Source: JBBIPA01 sp963820495 (GTDB lineage: Bacteria > Chloroflexota > Dehalococcoidia > GIF9 > UBA5629). Taken from it: a stretch of DNA of 64,000 nucleotides. How positions within the stretch are numbered: the first letter of the stretch is position 1; each line of letters begins with the position of its first letter. The notes beneath the pieces are model-generated. The model did not search any database. It was not told the DNA's origin and saw nothing but the letters and a program-made list of their open reading frames with translations. This document shows, piece after piece, positions 53,110 to 62,195 of this stretch. Both the position numbers and the translations under genes were made by a program. Where the stretch lies: contig CAWGAF010000001.1 in assembly GCA_963820495.1 (NCBI GenBank), positions 1 to 64,000 on the forward strand. Reading direction: 5' to 3'.

Positions 53110-53529
53110 ATTATCAAGCCATTATACTGAAACAGTGATTATTGACAGGGTTTAATCAGGATATTACAATGACAAAGCGATCTGTGAAATTTAATATCTC
53201 TGAGTAAAATACGATGAACCAAATATCTGGCTCTAGTAACGCGTAGGATAAATAATGGCCTCTAAACCACTACGAGCTATGACCGTGGATAATATTTCCC
53301 TTCGTTACATCAGGCAAAGGATTGCTCAAGTTGGCAAAACAGATATCTTTCCTAAAATATGTACCCAATAAGCACTTAGCAAGATGTCGACACATAAAAT
53401 AATATATAACTCACATGGGATTTTTTATCGTAATAGAAAGGGGGCAAATCATACGTAGCAATTAATCGAGCGCAATATTAGCATCGATATCAACAGGACC
53501 AGAGTTAATAAGCATAAAGGAGATAATAA
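53110..53529. other. Intergenic region between fdhD and the TIGR04076-like gene
   Basis: About 420 bases. It contains the fdhD promoter region and one short plus-strand ORF (53255-53371). The rest is AT-rich with no repeat, tRNA or strong hairpin noticed. Confidence 0.4.
53255..53371 (+). CDS. Possible small protein or gene remnant (38 residues)
   Basis: A short frame, MASKPLRAMTVDNISLRY onward, with an AGGA 7 bases before its ATG. Its composition looks protein-like (mixed basic and hydrophobic, amphipathic), but no family is recognised. It could be a remnant of a larger gene. Confidence 0.25.
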   Translation: MASKPLRAMTVDNISLRYIRQRIAQVGKTDIFPKICTQ

Positions 53530-54276
53530 ATGTTTAAAGTAAAAGCAACGGTAGTTGGTTTCTTAGGAGATACAAAAAGGTACCCATGCCACTTTAATCA
53601 TAAAATTGGTGACGAAGTCATCTGGGATGGAGAAAAATTTATTGGAAGATTGTGTGGAAGTGTGTGGCCCGCGCTTATTCCAAAGGTCAATGCACTTTGG
53701 AGCGCCGGGCCCAGGTATATAGATCCTGCTTACTATTATCCATTCTGGTATGCTTCTCTCAGCGTTAGTGACCCCAGCCAAAAAAAATATGATGGGATTG
53801 GGTTTAAATCGGTTTTGAAAACTATTGTTGAGCCACCGTACCACCTAGCACACCTACAACCACCTGAAGCATTCAGGTGGCCCCCACATCCGGAAAAGAC
53901 CATAGCTAAAGATATAATGCTGATTTGCCCAGATACCAGGACATCTATGGTCATGAAGTTAGAAGCATTTGATTTATCTGACAAAGGCTATGATATCCCC
54001 TACTTTAGAAGACAGATGGCTATATTGAGCAAAGTTTCGCAGAAACCAGGGATCAATGTAAATAAGATATTGAACGAGTTTTCCAAAAAGCAAATAGAAG
54101 AGATATACCCTCCATTATCGCCGATTCTAATTCAGTGTTTGGTCGAGGAACTCGAACTCCTAGGCTTTCTCAAAATCCAGAATGGTAAAACTTCGATAAC
54201 AAAGAAAGGACAGAAGAAACTCGAGGAATTTAAGACAAGTCTATCGGCAACGGAAAGAAAAGCACTTAGGATATAG
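53530..54276 (+). CDS. TIGR04076-like protein with C-terminal winged helix
   Basis: A 248-residue protein. The N-terminal part (VKATVVGFLGDTKRYPCHFNHKIGDEVIWDGEKFIGRLCGSVWPALIPKV) resembles the small TIGR04076 family with its two cysteines (about 21 and 42). The C-terminal 85 residues (SKVSQKPGINVNKILNEFSKKQ to KTSITKKGQKKLEEFK) look like a winged helix. It lies 62 bases before the first AOR gene on the same strand, so a linked function is likely. The ribosome-binding site is AAAGGAG. Confidence 0.65.
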   Translation: MFKVKATVVGFLGDTKRYPCHFNHKIGDEVIWDGEKFIGRLCGSVWPALIPKVNALWSAGPRYIDPAYYYPFWYASLSVSDPSQKKYDGIGFKSVLKTIVEPPYHLAHLQPPEAFRWPPHPEKTIAKDIMLICPDTRTSMVMKLEAFDLSDKGYDIPYFRRQMAILSKVSQKPGINVNKILNEFSKKQIEEIYPPLSPILIQCLVEELELLGFLKIQNGKTSITKKGQKKLEEFKTSLSATERKALRI

Positions 54277-54337
54277 AGATTCGACTAACACATATCAAAA
54301 TACTTAATAATTGTTTTTAAGGAGAGGAGATATTTTT

Positions 54338-55039
54338 ATGTACGGGATGACAGGAAAGATACTGCGTGTAAATTTAAGCAATTCCAAAATATCAACATTC
54401 TCTTCCGAACCATATGTCGAGCATTACCTCGGCGGACGCGGCATTGCCTCAAGAATATATTGGGAGGAAGTACCACCTGAGGTCAAACCATTCGACCCTG
54501 AAAACAAGTTAATTTTTGTTAATGGCCCTTTGGTAGGCACCGGCGCTCAAGCTGCCACAGTTATGGCAGTAGCAGGCAAATCTCCCAGCGCTTTCCCAGA
54601 AAGTTACTGCTATGGCTTCTTTGCCGGCTACGTTGGAACCGAGTTAAAGAAAGCGGGATATGACGGTATTATAGTAGAAGGATGCACACCAGAACCTGCA
54701 TATATATGGATCAACGACAACAAGGTGGAAATTCGTAAAGCAGCTTCCATGTGGGGCAAAAGCGCTTACAGTGCAGCAGAGATAATTCAAAAGGAGCATG
54801 GCGAGAGCGCGAAATATATTACTATCGGCGTTTCCGGTGAAAAAAAGGTACGAACAGCAATAGCACTGGCTTCACATGAGTCAACACTTTCCTGTGGTTT
54901 CGGAGCGGTAATGGGATCAAAAAACCTCAAGGCAATCGTGGTAAAGGGCAGCGGAACTATTTCCGTAGCGTCCCCTGACAAACTCAAAGAGCTTAATCGT
55001 TACTCATATAGCATAAGTAAACGTGTTCATCTGGCGATT
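54338..55039 (+). repeat. Near-identical direct repeat, AOR copy 1
   Basis: These 702 bases match 56344-57045 with one difference (A at 54916, C at 56922, silent Gly). Identity starts 2 bases before the start codon and stops abruptly at codon 235. Confidence 0.92.
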
Positions 55040-56215
55040 CCACCACAAGTTCTGCATTCCGGACATGGTCACTTATTGGAAGTAGTAGGGAAAGGCAATT
55101 GCTATAAATGCGGGAGCATTTGTATCAGGAACGTATATCGTTATGGCAAGCGGGATGACTTGGTAGCTATGCGTCGCTGCCAATCCATGGAGTATTACCT
55201 ACCCTGGTTGTACGGTAGAGATGATGAACCAATAGAAACTTTCTTCTATGCACCGGTTCTTGCTAACGATTACGCAATTGAGAGTTTTGAACTCGAAAAT
55301 ATGGTTCGCTGGCTTTATGCCTGCCATCAAGCAGGATGTCTTACTGAACAAGAAACAGGCTTGCCGCTTTCCAAGATTGGCACTATGGGATTCTTGGAAA
55401 AATGGCTTCATTCGATAGCTTACCGAGAAGGCTTTGGCGACATCTTAGCCGAGGGGCAATTGAGAGCTGGAGAAAAAATATCTGCCCAGGCTAGAGCCCT
55501 GTTCAGCCATCTAGTTACTGCCATTGGGCAATATGAAACAACACCGACACGGGCTTTCGTGTATCAGTCACTGCTCATTCCTATGGAACCAAGGTCACAC
55601 CAGCCACTTCTTCATGCTAATATTTTTGTTTTTGAAGGCTGGATGGCAAATTTGATGGACCATCGCGGGCAATCTCCTATTGATACCAAAGTATACCATG
55701 AAGTGGCTAAGGCTTTTTGGGGAAGTGAGGCAGCTGGAGACGTATCAAGCTACGAGGGCAAGCCATTAGCTGCGGTGAAAATTCAAAACAGAGTTTATTT
55801 ACATGATAGCCTGGGATTGTGTAATTTCACCTGGCCTATTGATTACTCATTCAGTACAGCAAACCATGTGGGTGATCCCGAGCTAGAAGGCAAGCTATTT
55901 TCAGCAGTTACCGGCCTCGATGCAGGTAAATTGGATGAGTACTCTAAGAACATAATAGACCTTCAAAGAGCCATACTGGTTCGAGAAGGACGAAAAACTC
56001 CAGAAGCTGATTATCCCAAAGAATATCTGTTCACAGAACCGATAATCGAGAATCATCCAATTATGGTACCCGGTCCTACCGGCCCTATAGATGTAACTGG
56101 AAATAAGCTCGACAAACAGAAATATACAAGCATGCTGCACGAGTTCTATAAACTACGCAATTGGGATCCCAAGACGGGAATGCCCAACGACAAAATTCCA
56201 GAAATCAAGAGGTGA
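54338..56215 (+). CDS. Aldehyde ferredoxin oxidoreductase family protein (copy 1)
   Basis: A 625-residue tungsten-pterin enzyme of the AOR family, which oxidises aldehydes or reduces carboxylates with ferredoxin. The N-terminal domain (YGMTGKILRVNLSNSKI, YLGGRGIASRIYWEEV) and the [4Fe-4S] ligands C255/C258/C262 (CYKCGSIC) with a fourth Cys in HDSLGLCNF are present. The frame is open 27 bases upstream, but the ATG at 54338 has AAGGAGAGGAG. Residues 1-234 are identical to copy 2. Substrate unknown. Confidence 0.92.
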   Translation: MYGMTGKILRVNLSNSKISTFSSEPYVEHYLGGRGIASRIYWEEVPPEVKPFDPENKLIFVNGPLVGTGAQAATVMAVAGKSPSAFPESYCYGFFAGYVGTELKKAGYDGIIVEGCTPEPAYIWINDNKVEIRKAASMWGKSAYSAAEIIQKEHGESAKYITIGVSGEKKVRTAIALASHESTLSCGFGAVMGSKNLKAIVVKGSGTISVASPDKLKELNRYSYSISKRVHLAIPPQVLHSGHGHLLEVVGKGNCYKCGSICIRNVYRYGKRDDLVAMRRCQSMEYYLPWLYGRDDEPIETFFYAPVLANDYAIESFELENMVRWLYACHQAGCLTEQETGLPLSKIGTMGFLEKWLHSIAYREGFGDILAEGQLRAGEKISAQARALFSHLVTAIGQYETTPTRAFVYQSLLIPMEPRSHQPLLHANIFVFEGWMANLMDHRGQSPIDTKVYHEVAKAFWGSEAAGDVSSYEGKPLAAVKIQNRVYLHDSLGLCNFTWPIDYSFSTANHVGDPELEGKLFSAVTGLDAGKLDEYSKNIIDLQRAILVREGRKTPEADYPKEYLFTEPIIENHPIMVPGPTGPIDVTGNKLDKQKYTSMLHEFYKLRNWDPKTGMPNDKIPEIKR

Positions 56216-56343
56216 TGCTCTGGGGCTAAAGGTAGTTTAAAAAATAGCAGTAATTATGCTCCGACAATAGGGTTAAATCCAACCCCAGTCACCTGTAAGA
56301 TAAGAGGAGAAGAAATAGTCACGAAAACGAGGATAGAATTCTT

Positions 56344-57045
56344 ATGTACGGGATGACAGGAAAGATACTGCGTGTAAATTTAAGCAATTCCAAAATATCA
56401 ACATTCTCTTCCGAACCATATGTCGAGCATTACCTCGGCGGACGCGGCATTGCCTCAAGAATATATTGGGAGGAAGTACCACCTGAGGTCAAACCATTCG
56501 ACCCTGAAAACAAGTTAATTTTTGTTAATGGCCCTTTGGTAGGCACCGGCGCTCAAGCTGCCACAGTTATGGCAGTAGCAGGCAAATCTCCCAGCGCTTT
56601 CCCAGAAAGTTACTGCTATGGCTTCTTTGCCGGCTACGTTGGAACCGAGTTAAAGAAAGCGGGATATGACGGTATTATAGTAGAAGGATGCACACCAGAA
56701 CCTGCATATATATGGATCAACGACAACAAGGTGGAAATTCGTAAAGCAGCTTCCATGTGGGGCAAAAGCGCTTACAGTGCAGCAGAGATAATTCAAAAGG
56801 AGCATGGCGAGAGCGCGAAATATATTACTATCGGCGTTTCCGGTGAAAAAAAGGTACGAACAGCAATAGCACTGGCTTCACATGAGTCAACACTTTCCTG
56901 TGGTTTCGGAGCGGTAATGGGCTCAAAAAACCTCAAGGCAATCGTGGTAAAGGGCAGCGGAACTATTTCCGTAGCGTCCCCTGACAAACTCAAAGAGCTT
57001 AATCGTTACTCATATAGCATAAGTAAACGTGTTCATCTGGCGATT
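56344..57045 (+). repeat. Near-identical direct repeat, AOR copy 2
   Basis: Partner of 54338-55039, offset 2006 bases. The flanks upstream differ between the copies. Confidence 0.92.
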
Positions 57046-58263
57046 ACTCCAACAATCACGATAACAGGACATGACCATTTATTGGAAGTAGTAGGGAAAG
57101 GCAATTGCTATAAATGCGGGAGCATTTGTATCAGGAACGTATATCGTTATGGCAAGCGGGATGACTTGGTAGCGATGCGCCGTTGCCAAACCTTGGAGTA
57201 TTACCTCCCCTGGTTGTACGGTAGAGATGATGAACCAATAGAAACTTTCTTCTATGCACCGGTTCTTGCTAACGATTACGCAATTGAGAGTTTTGAACTC
57301 GATAGTATGATTAAATGGATTTATGCCTGCCATCAAGCAGGATGTCTTACTGAGCAAGAAACCGGCTTGCCTCTTTCCAAGATTGGCACTATGGAATTCC
57401 TGGAAAAGCTGCTTCACTCGATAGCTTACCGCGAAGGATTTGGTGATATTCTTGCTGAGGGACTGGTAAGAGCTGTTGAGAAAATTTCAGGAAAGGCCCG
57501 AGCCATGATTAGCCCAGATGTTGCCCCTATCGGCCAACAATCGCACTGCTCGCCTAGAGCATTTGTAGCCTATGCTCTGATTTACCCAATGGAACCCAGG
57601 GTTCATCAGCCCCTTAATCACGGGACTATCTTCCTTTGGACAGCATGGGCTATGCACCAACTTCAGCCGGATCTTAGCCCAGTTACTACGAAGGTATTCC
57701 ATGATGTAGCTAAGGCTTTCTGGGGCAGTTATGAAGCGGGAGACCTATCCAGCTATGAGGGAAAGGCATTGGCCGCTGTCAAAATTCAAAACAGAGTTTA
57801 TCTACATGATAGTCTAGGATTGTGTAACTTTACTTGGCCTATTGATTACTCATTTAGCACACCAAACTATGTGGGCGATCCCGAATTAGAGGCCAAGATC
57901 TTCACTGCCGTAACCGGTATCCCTGGCGAGAAGCTTGACCAATACGCCGAAACCATTTTTAATCTTCAAAGAGCCATACTGGTTCGAGAAGGACGAAAAA
58001 CTCCAGAAGCTGATTATCCACTAGAGTATAACTTCACCGAACCATTGCAAGTTGATCATTTTGGTCGGCCGACAATTGTACCGGGTGGGGATCAGGAAGT
58101 AGTAGACACAACAGGTAAAATGCTTGACAGGAATAAATTTTTAAGTATGTTGAAGGAATACTACAAGCTAAGAGGCTGGGACGAAGAAACAGGGCTACCC
58201 CGGGCAAATACTCTGGCTGCTCTTGGGTTGGATGACGTGGCGTCTAAACTTCAGGTGCATTGA
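56344..58263 (+). CDS. Aldehyde ferredoxin oxidoreductase family protein (copy 2)
   Basis: A 639-residue paralogue of copy 1 with the same cofactor motifs (CYKCGSIC, GLCNF). After the identical first 234 residues it diverges: IPPQVLHSGHGH in copy 1 is ITPTITITGHDH here, and about residues 400-470 differ strongly while flanking parts stay similar. This suggests a different substrate pocket on a shared scaffold. The C-terminus is 14 residues longer. A terminator follows. Confidence 0.92.
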   Translation: MYGMTGKILRVNLSNSKISTFSSEPYVEHYLGGRGIASRIYWEEVPPEVKPFDPENKLIFVNGPLVGTGAQAATVMAVAGKSPSAFPESYCYGFFAGYVGTELKKAGYDGIIVEGCTPEPAYIWINDNKVEIRKAASMWGKSAYSAAEIIQKEHGESAKYITIGVSGEKKVRTAIALASHESTLSCGFGAVMGSKNLKAIVVKGSGTISVASPDKLKELNRYSYSISKRVHLAITPTITITGHDHLLEVVGKGNCYKCGSICIRNVYRYGKRDDLVAMRRCQTLEYYLPWLYGRDDEPIETFFYAPVLANDYAIESFELDSMIKWIYACHQAGCLTEQETGLPLSKIGTMEFLEKLLHSIAYREGFGDILAEGLVRAVEKISGKARAMISPDVAPIGQQSHCSPRAFVAYALIYPMEPRVHQPLNHGTIFLWTAWAMHQLQPDLSPVTTKVFHDVAKAFWGSYEAGDLSSYEGKALAAVKIQNRVYLHDSLGLCNFTWPIDYSFSTPNYVGDPELEAKIFTAVTGIPGEKLDQYAETIFNLQRAILVREGRKTPEADYPLEYNFTEPLQVDHFGRPTIVPGGDQEVVDTTGKMLDRNKFLSMLKEYYKLRGWDEETGLPRANTLAALGLDDVASKLQVH

Positions 58264-58342
58264 AGCGCGTATACAAAACGGATATGTTACAGTGTTTCAC
58301 ATCAAGAAAGCCTGCCAAACGAAAGAGATGAAATAACCAAAT

Positions 58343-58372
58343 AAAATAGCTATCTTAGAAGATAGCTATTTT
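58343..58372. terminator. Terminator after the AOR genes
   Basis: AAATAGCTATCT (58344-58355) pairs with AGATAGCTATTT around a TAGA loop and is followed by a T-run on the plus strand. It could also end the khpA transcript from the other side. Confidence 0.8.
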
Positions 58373-58420
58373 TAAAAGCGGCAATGATCAAAGCCGAATT
58401 TACTATAACAATGCTTTTCC

Positions 58421-58648
58421 CTATACTATTTCAAGTCTAACTCTAATGCCTTCTTTAGTGGCTGCTACTCTTAGCAAAGTTCGCATCGCCTCTGCTACAC
58501 GACCCTGTTTACCTATCACTCTACCCTTATCATCCGCAGCAACTTCTAACTTGATCACTACTCTATTCTCTTCAGTTTCCTCAGTAACTTTAACATCGTT
58601 GGGTGCACTAACAATAGATTTAGCAATGTATTCAACCAACTCTTTCAT
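58421..58648 (-). CDS. khpA: KH-domain RNA-binding protein KhpA
   Basis: A 75-residue single KH domain with the loop GKQGRVAEAMRTLL (GxxG at about 47-50). KhpA proteins bind RNA together with KhpB. It directly follows rpsP with an overlap of one base, the usual order. rimM, trmD and rplS, which often follow, are absent here. Confidence 0.94.
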   Translation of the reverse strand: MKELVEYIAKSIVSAPNDVKVTEETEENRVVIKLEVAADDKGRVIGKQGRVAEAMRTLLRVAATKEGIRVRLEIV

Positions 58649-58986
58649 TATTGCGTCTCCTTAGTGGTTGTTTCGGTTTTAGTTTTGGATTTCTGGGATT
58701 TAGATTTTGCTGACTTTGGCCTCTTCACTGGTTTTTGTTCTACTTTTACCGGAACATCTGATTTAGAAAGCAATCTGGCTACAGTATCACTTGGTTTTGC
58801 TCCACAGCCAAGCCACTTAATTGCCTTCTCTTTATCAACATTAATGGTTTCCGGTTCTGTTAGCGGATTGTAATGACCAATAACCTCAATAAAGGCACCA
58901 TCACGTGGTGATCTAGAATCAGCAACCACTATTCGGTACATCGGCTTATTCTTGGCTCCTACTCTCCTTAATCTTATTTTTACCAT
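58648..58986 (-). CDS. rpsP: 30S ribosomal protein S16
   Basis: A 112-residue ribosomal protein. The core (VKIRLRRVGAKNKPMYRIVVADSRSPRDGAFIEVIGHYNPL, AIKWLGCGAKPSDTVARLL) is standard. The last about 30 residues are a Lys/Ser/Thr-rich tail, probably unstructured and RNA-facing. The ribosome-binding site is AAGGG. Confidence 0.97.
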   Translation of the reverse strand: MVKIRLRRVGAKNKPMYRIVVADSRSPRDGAFIEVIGHYNPLTEPETINVDKEKAIKWLGCGAKPSDTVARLLSKSDVPVKVEQKPVKRPKSAKSKSQKSKTKTETTTKETQ

Positions 58987-59029
58987 GTTCCCTTTCTAAT
59001 TTGAGTTCCTAAAATTTTTTTTATTGGCT

Positions 59030-59058
59030 ATTATGCCCCAAGCTGCTTCGCCTGTCAA
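59030..59058 (-). promoter_or_regulatory. Promoter of rpsP-khpA
   Basis: On the minus strand, TTGACA (59053-59058), a 17-base spacer and CATAAT (59030-59035). Leader about 35-40 bases. Confidence 0.7.
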
Positions 59059-59123
59059 TAGCGTTAGTTTATCTCAAATCAAGTAATACACAATTCTACC
59101 TATGTCTAAAGGCTACTACATAT

Positions 59124-59152
59124 TTGCTACTGACAAATAGAGCTATTATAAT
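59124..59152 (+). promoter_or_regulatory. Promoter of nfi (leaderless)
   Basis: TTGCTA (59124-59129), a 17-base spacer and a perfect TATAAT (59147-59152), then 6 bases to the ATG at 59159. Transcription should begin at the start codon. No ribosome-binding site. Confidence 0.65.
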
Positions 59153-59158
59153 CAAAGC

Positions 59159-59857
59159 ATGAAAATAAACCAACTGCATGATTGGCAAGTAAACATTGAG
59201 CAGGCCAAACAAATACAAAGAGATTTATCAAGCCAGGTATCAAAGAAGAATGAGATTACTAGTCACCGCTTTATTGCTGGTGCTGATATATCTGCACCAG
59301 ATTCTAGCGGCGTTGCTCGTGCGGCAGTAGTTGTCTTGGAATATCCCACCCTAGAAGTTGCTGAGGTACAGACAGCCGAGGGCAAATTATTCTTTCCTTA
59401 TGTTCCAGGATTTTTATCTTTTCGAGAAGCTCCTCTATTAGCAACTATTTTTGAAAAAATATCAGCTAGTCCTGACATTCTTCTGGTAGACGGTCAGGGG
59501 ATAGCGCATCCTAGGCGACTTGGTATTGCTTCACATCTAGGGCTTATTCTTGGAATACCTACCATAGGCTGTGCTAAGTCTCGCCTCTGTGGCCAATATA
59601 AACCTTTGGTTACGACAGAGGTTGGTTCATATACCGAATTAGTCGATGAGGATGAAGTTCTGGGAGTTGTGATGGTAACCAAAGCTAACACTGCACCTAT
59701 TTATGTTTCTATCGGCCACAAGATTGACCTGCCTACTGCTATATACTGGGTAATGGAATGTTGTGCTGGCTATCGCTTACCTGAGCCTTGTCGATTGGCT
59801 CATATTGCTGCTGGAGGCAAGCAAATAGCTTTAAGTCATCAACAGAAGCTATTATAG
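59159..59857 (+). CDS. nfi: Endonuclease V
   Basis: A 232-residue DNA repair nuclease that cuts near deaminated bases such as hypoxanthine. The motifs IAGADISAP (Asp near 43), PGFLSFREAPLL, DGQGIAHPRRLGIASHLG (Asp near 110) and KSRLCG are in family order. It has its own promoter with a predicted leaderless mRNA and lies 37 bases before prfB. Confidence 0.94.
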   Translation: MKINQLHDWQVNIEQAKQIQRDLSSQVSKKNEITSHRFIAGADISAPDSSGVARAAVVVLEYPTLEVAEVQTAEGKLFFPYVPGFLSFREAPLLATIFEKISASPDILLVDGQGIAHPRRLGIASHLGLILGIPTIGCAKSRLCGQYKPLVTTEVGSYTELVDEDEVLGVVMVTKANTAPIYVSIGHKIDLPTAIYWVMECCAGYRLPEPCRLAHIAAGGKQIALSHQQKLL

Positions 59858-59894
59858 TAAAATTAAACCTACATAAAGAGAAATAGGAGATAAT

Positions 59895-60999
59895 ATGCAA
59901 GAAGAAAAAGAAAAACTAGAAATTATGCACCACCGAATCTCAGACATAATGGTGCGTCTTTGATATTCCTAACAAAGAAAAGGAAATAACTAGGCTTGAA
60001 TCTGAAACTACTAAACCTGATTTCTGGCTAGATCAAGCCAAAGCACAATCTACAATGCGCAGGCTGGATTCAGCTAAGACTATTATTAACACCTGGCGTG
60101 AATTAGAAAAAAAAGTTGACGGCCTCAATGAAATGGTAGCATTAACTATAAGAGAACAGGATAATTCCCTTAAAGAGGAGATTCAACACGAGGTTGAGAA
60201 ATTAGCAGCTCAATTTGATGAGTTAGAAGTTAGATTAATCTTGAACAACGAATATGATTCTAGAGATGCTATATTGGCTATTCATGCTGGTGCTGGGGGT
60301 ACAGAGTCCCAAGATTGGGCTGAGATGCTTTTAAGGATGTATCTAAGGTGGGCAGAGCGACACCGATATCAAGCAGAAATTTTAGACACTTCTCCTGGGG
60401 AAGAAGCTGGCATTAAAAGCGTTACAATCGAAGTCAAAGGTGACTACGCGTATGGCTATCTGAAATCAGAACATGGAGTTCATCGCCTGGTCCGCCTATC
60501 TCCATTTGATTCCGATCACGCTCGTCATACTTCATTTGTTCTAGTTGAGGTCCTTCCCGAAGTTAAAGAGCCAACCGAAATACAAATTAACCCTGATGAT
60601 TTAAAGATAGACACATTCAGATCAAGTGGCCCTGGCGGACAGCATATGCAAAAAACTAGCAGTGCTGTACGGATAACTCACATTCCAACTGGATTAGTGA
60701 TTACCTGTGAAAGTCAAAGATCCCAGCGCCAAAACAAAGAGAGCGCTATGAGAGTGCTTCATGCCCGCCTCCTCGAATTAGAGCTAGAAAAAAAGGAAAA
60801 GGAAAAGGCAAAATTGAAAGGTAAACGAATCGAAGCAGGCTGGGGTAACCAGATTCGGAGCTATGTCCTTCACCCATATAGAATGGTAAAAGATCACCGA
60901 ACTGATTACGAGACCAGTAATACTAATGCTGTATTGGATGGAGAATTAGATGATTTCATCATTAGTTATCTGCATTCTAAAGTCGGAGGAGAAAAATGA
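59895..60999 (+). CDS. prfB: Peptide chain release factor 2 (programmed frameshift)
   Basis: Release factor 2 (367 residues) ends translation at UGA and UAA. The first 22 codons end in CTT TGA (59958-59963). A +1 shift there continues as DIPNKEKEITRLE and gives the full protein. The stop-recognition tripeptide SPF is in RLSPFDSDHARHTSF and the catalytic GGQ in SSGPGGQHMQK. The ATG at 59895 has an AGGAG site. The gene controls its own level: scarce RF2 favours the shift. It overlaps the next gene as ATGA. Confidence 0.95.
59958..59963 (+). promoter_or_regulatory. RF2 programmed +1 frameshift site
   Basis: CTT TGA in frame after 21 codons of prfB. The usual internal Shine-Dalgarno-like AGGGGG is only weakly matched (GGTG a few bases upstream). 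Confidence 0.9.
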
Positions 61000-62195
61000 T
61001 TAAGCGCCTTCTGCCAATTATCCTGTTTGCTATCTCGCTCCTCACTCCAACAGTGGTATATGCTCAGGAGAATATATCAGTATTGGACAGCTCTACGGAA
61101 AATCATTTTCCTTCTGCACTTGTATTTAAACTAAAAGTTGAAAGCCCCAGTGACATTACAGAAATCCGCCTCAACTACCAAGTTGAAAAAATGAACTTTG
61201 CTAAGGTAATTAGTGAAGCCTGGCCTGAATTCACCCCCTCGCCAAGTGTTGAGACACAATGGATATGGGACATGCGAAACTCCAGCTTACCACCATCAGC
61301 AGTAGTCCATTACTGGTGGATAATAAAAAACAAGTCTGGCAGCAAACTTATTACTCCTGTCACCACAATTCGTTTTACCGACAATCGCTATTCGTGGCAA
61401 AGCTTATCTTCTGGGAAATTAACACTTTACTATTATGAGAGTAACCAATCTGTGGCACAGGAACTGCTAACTACTGCTTTGCAGGCAATAGATAGGCTAG
61501 CTGCGGATACTGGTGTTCATTTGGAAGATCCAGTCGACTTATATATTTATGCCAACTCAAAGGACCTGCAGGGCTCAATGATTTTCCCCAGAGAGTGGAC
61601 AGGTGGTGTTGCCTTCACACAATACAGCATTATTACTATCGGTATTTCCTCACAAAACCTAGACTGGGGGAAAAATGCTTTAGCACATGAACTGGGCCAT
61701 ATGGTAACACATCAGATAACTTTCAGTCCATATGGTGCTAACTTGCCCACCTGGCTTGATGAAGGTCTTGCTATGCACGCTGAGGGTCAACTGGATGCCA
61801 ATTTACAGTCATACCTTAAAAAAGCCATTGCTAATCAGAAGCTCATTTCAATTCGTAGTCTGTCTAGCCCTTTCTCAGCTATATCCGAAGAGGCATATCT
61901 CTCTTATGCTGAGAGCCAAAGTATAGTTGAATTTCTTATTCAGAACTATGGCAAGGACAAAATGTCTAGCATGTTAAACCTTTTGAAAGAGGGACATAGC
62001 ATCGACGAAGCTTTGACTGACGTTTATGGAGTTGACCAAGATGGACTTGATCAGCTATGGCGTAAATCCTTAACAGCCCCAGTGGAACAAATAGCGCCAT
62101 CGGAGAGTGTTTTACTACATCCATCTTTTATCTTTTCGCTTGTGGCAATCTGCAATCCAGCTTTTGCCTATATCGAAATAGGTAATATAATATGA
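60996..62195 (+). CDS. Exported peptidase-MA-like metalloprotease
   Basis: A 399-residue protein with an N-terminal signal peptide (LLPIILFAISLLTPTVVYAQ). The zinc motif HELGH (HExxH) lies near residue 231 in ALAHELGHMVTH, with a downstream Glu in WLDEGLAMHAEG. This is the peptidase MA (gluzincin) pattern. A hydrophobic C-terminal segment (about 375-395) may anchor it. Its start and stop both overlap neighbours as ATGA. Confidence 0.85.
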   Translation: MIKRLLPIILFAISLLTPTVVYAQENISVLDSSTENHFPSALVFKLKVESPSDITEIRLNYQVEKMNFAKVISEAWPEFTPSPSVETQWIWDMRNSSLPPSAVVHYWWIIKNKSGSKLITPVTTIRFTDNRYSWQSLSSGKLTLYYYESNQSVAQELLTTALQAIDRLAADTGVHLEDPVDLYIYANSKDLQGSMIFPREWTGGVAFTQYSIITIGISSQNLDWGKNALAHELGHMVTHQITFSPYGANLPTWLDEGLAMHAEGQLDANLQSYLKKAIANQKLISIRSLSSPFSAISEEAYLSYAESQSIVEFLIQNYGKDKMSSMLNLLKEGHSIDEALTDVYGVDQDGLDQLWRKSLTAPVEQIAPSESVLLHPSFIFSLVAICNPAFAYIEIGNII

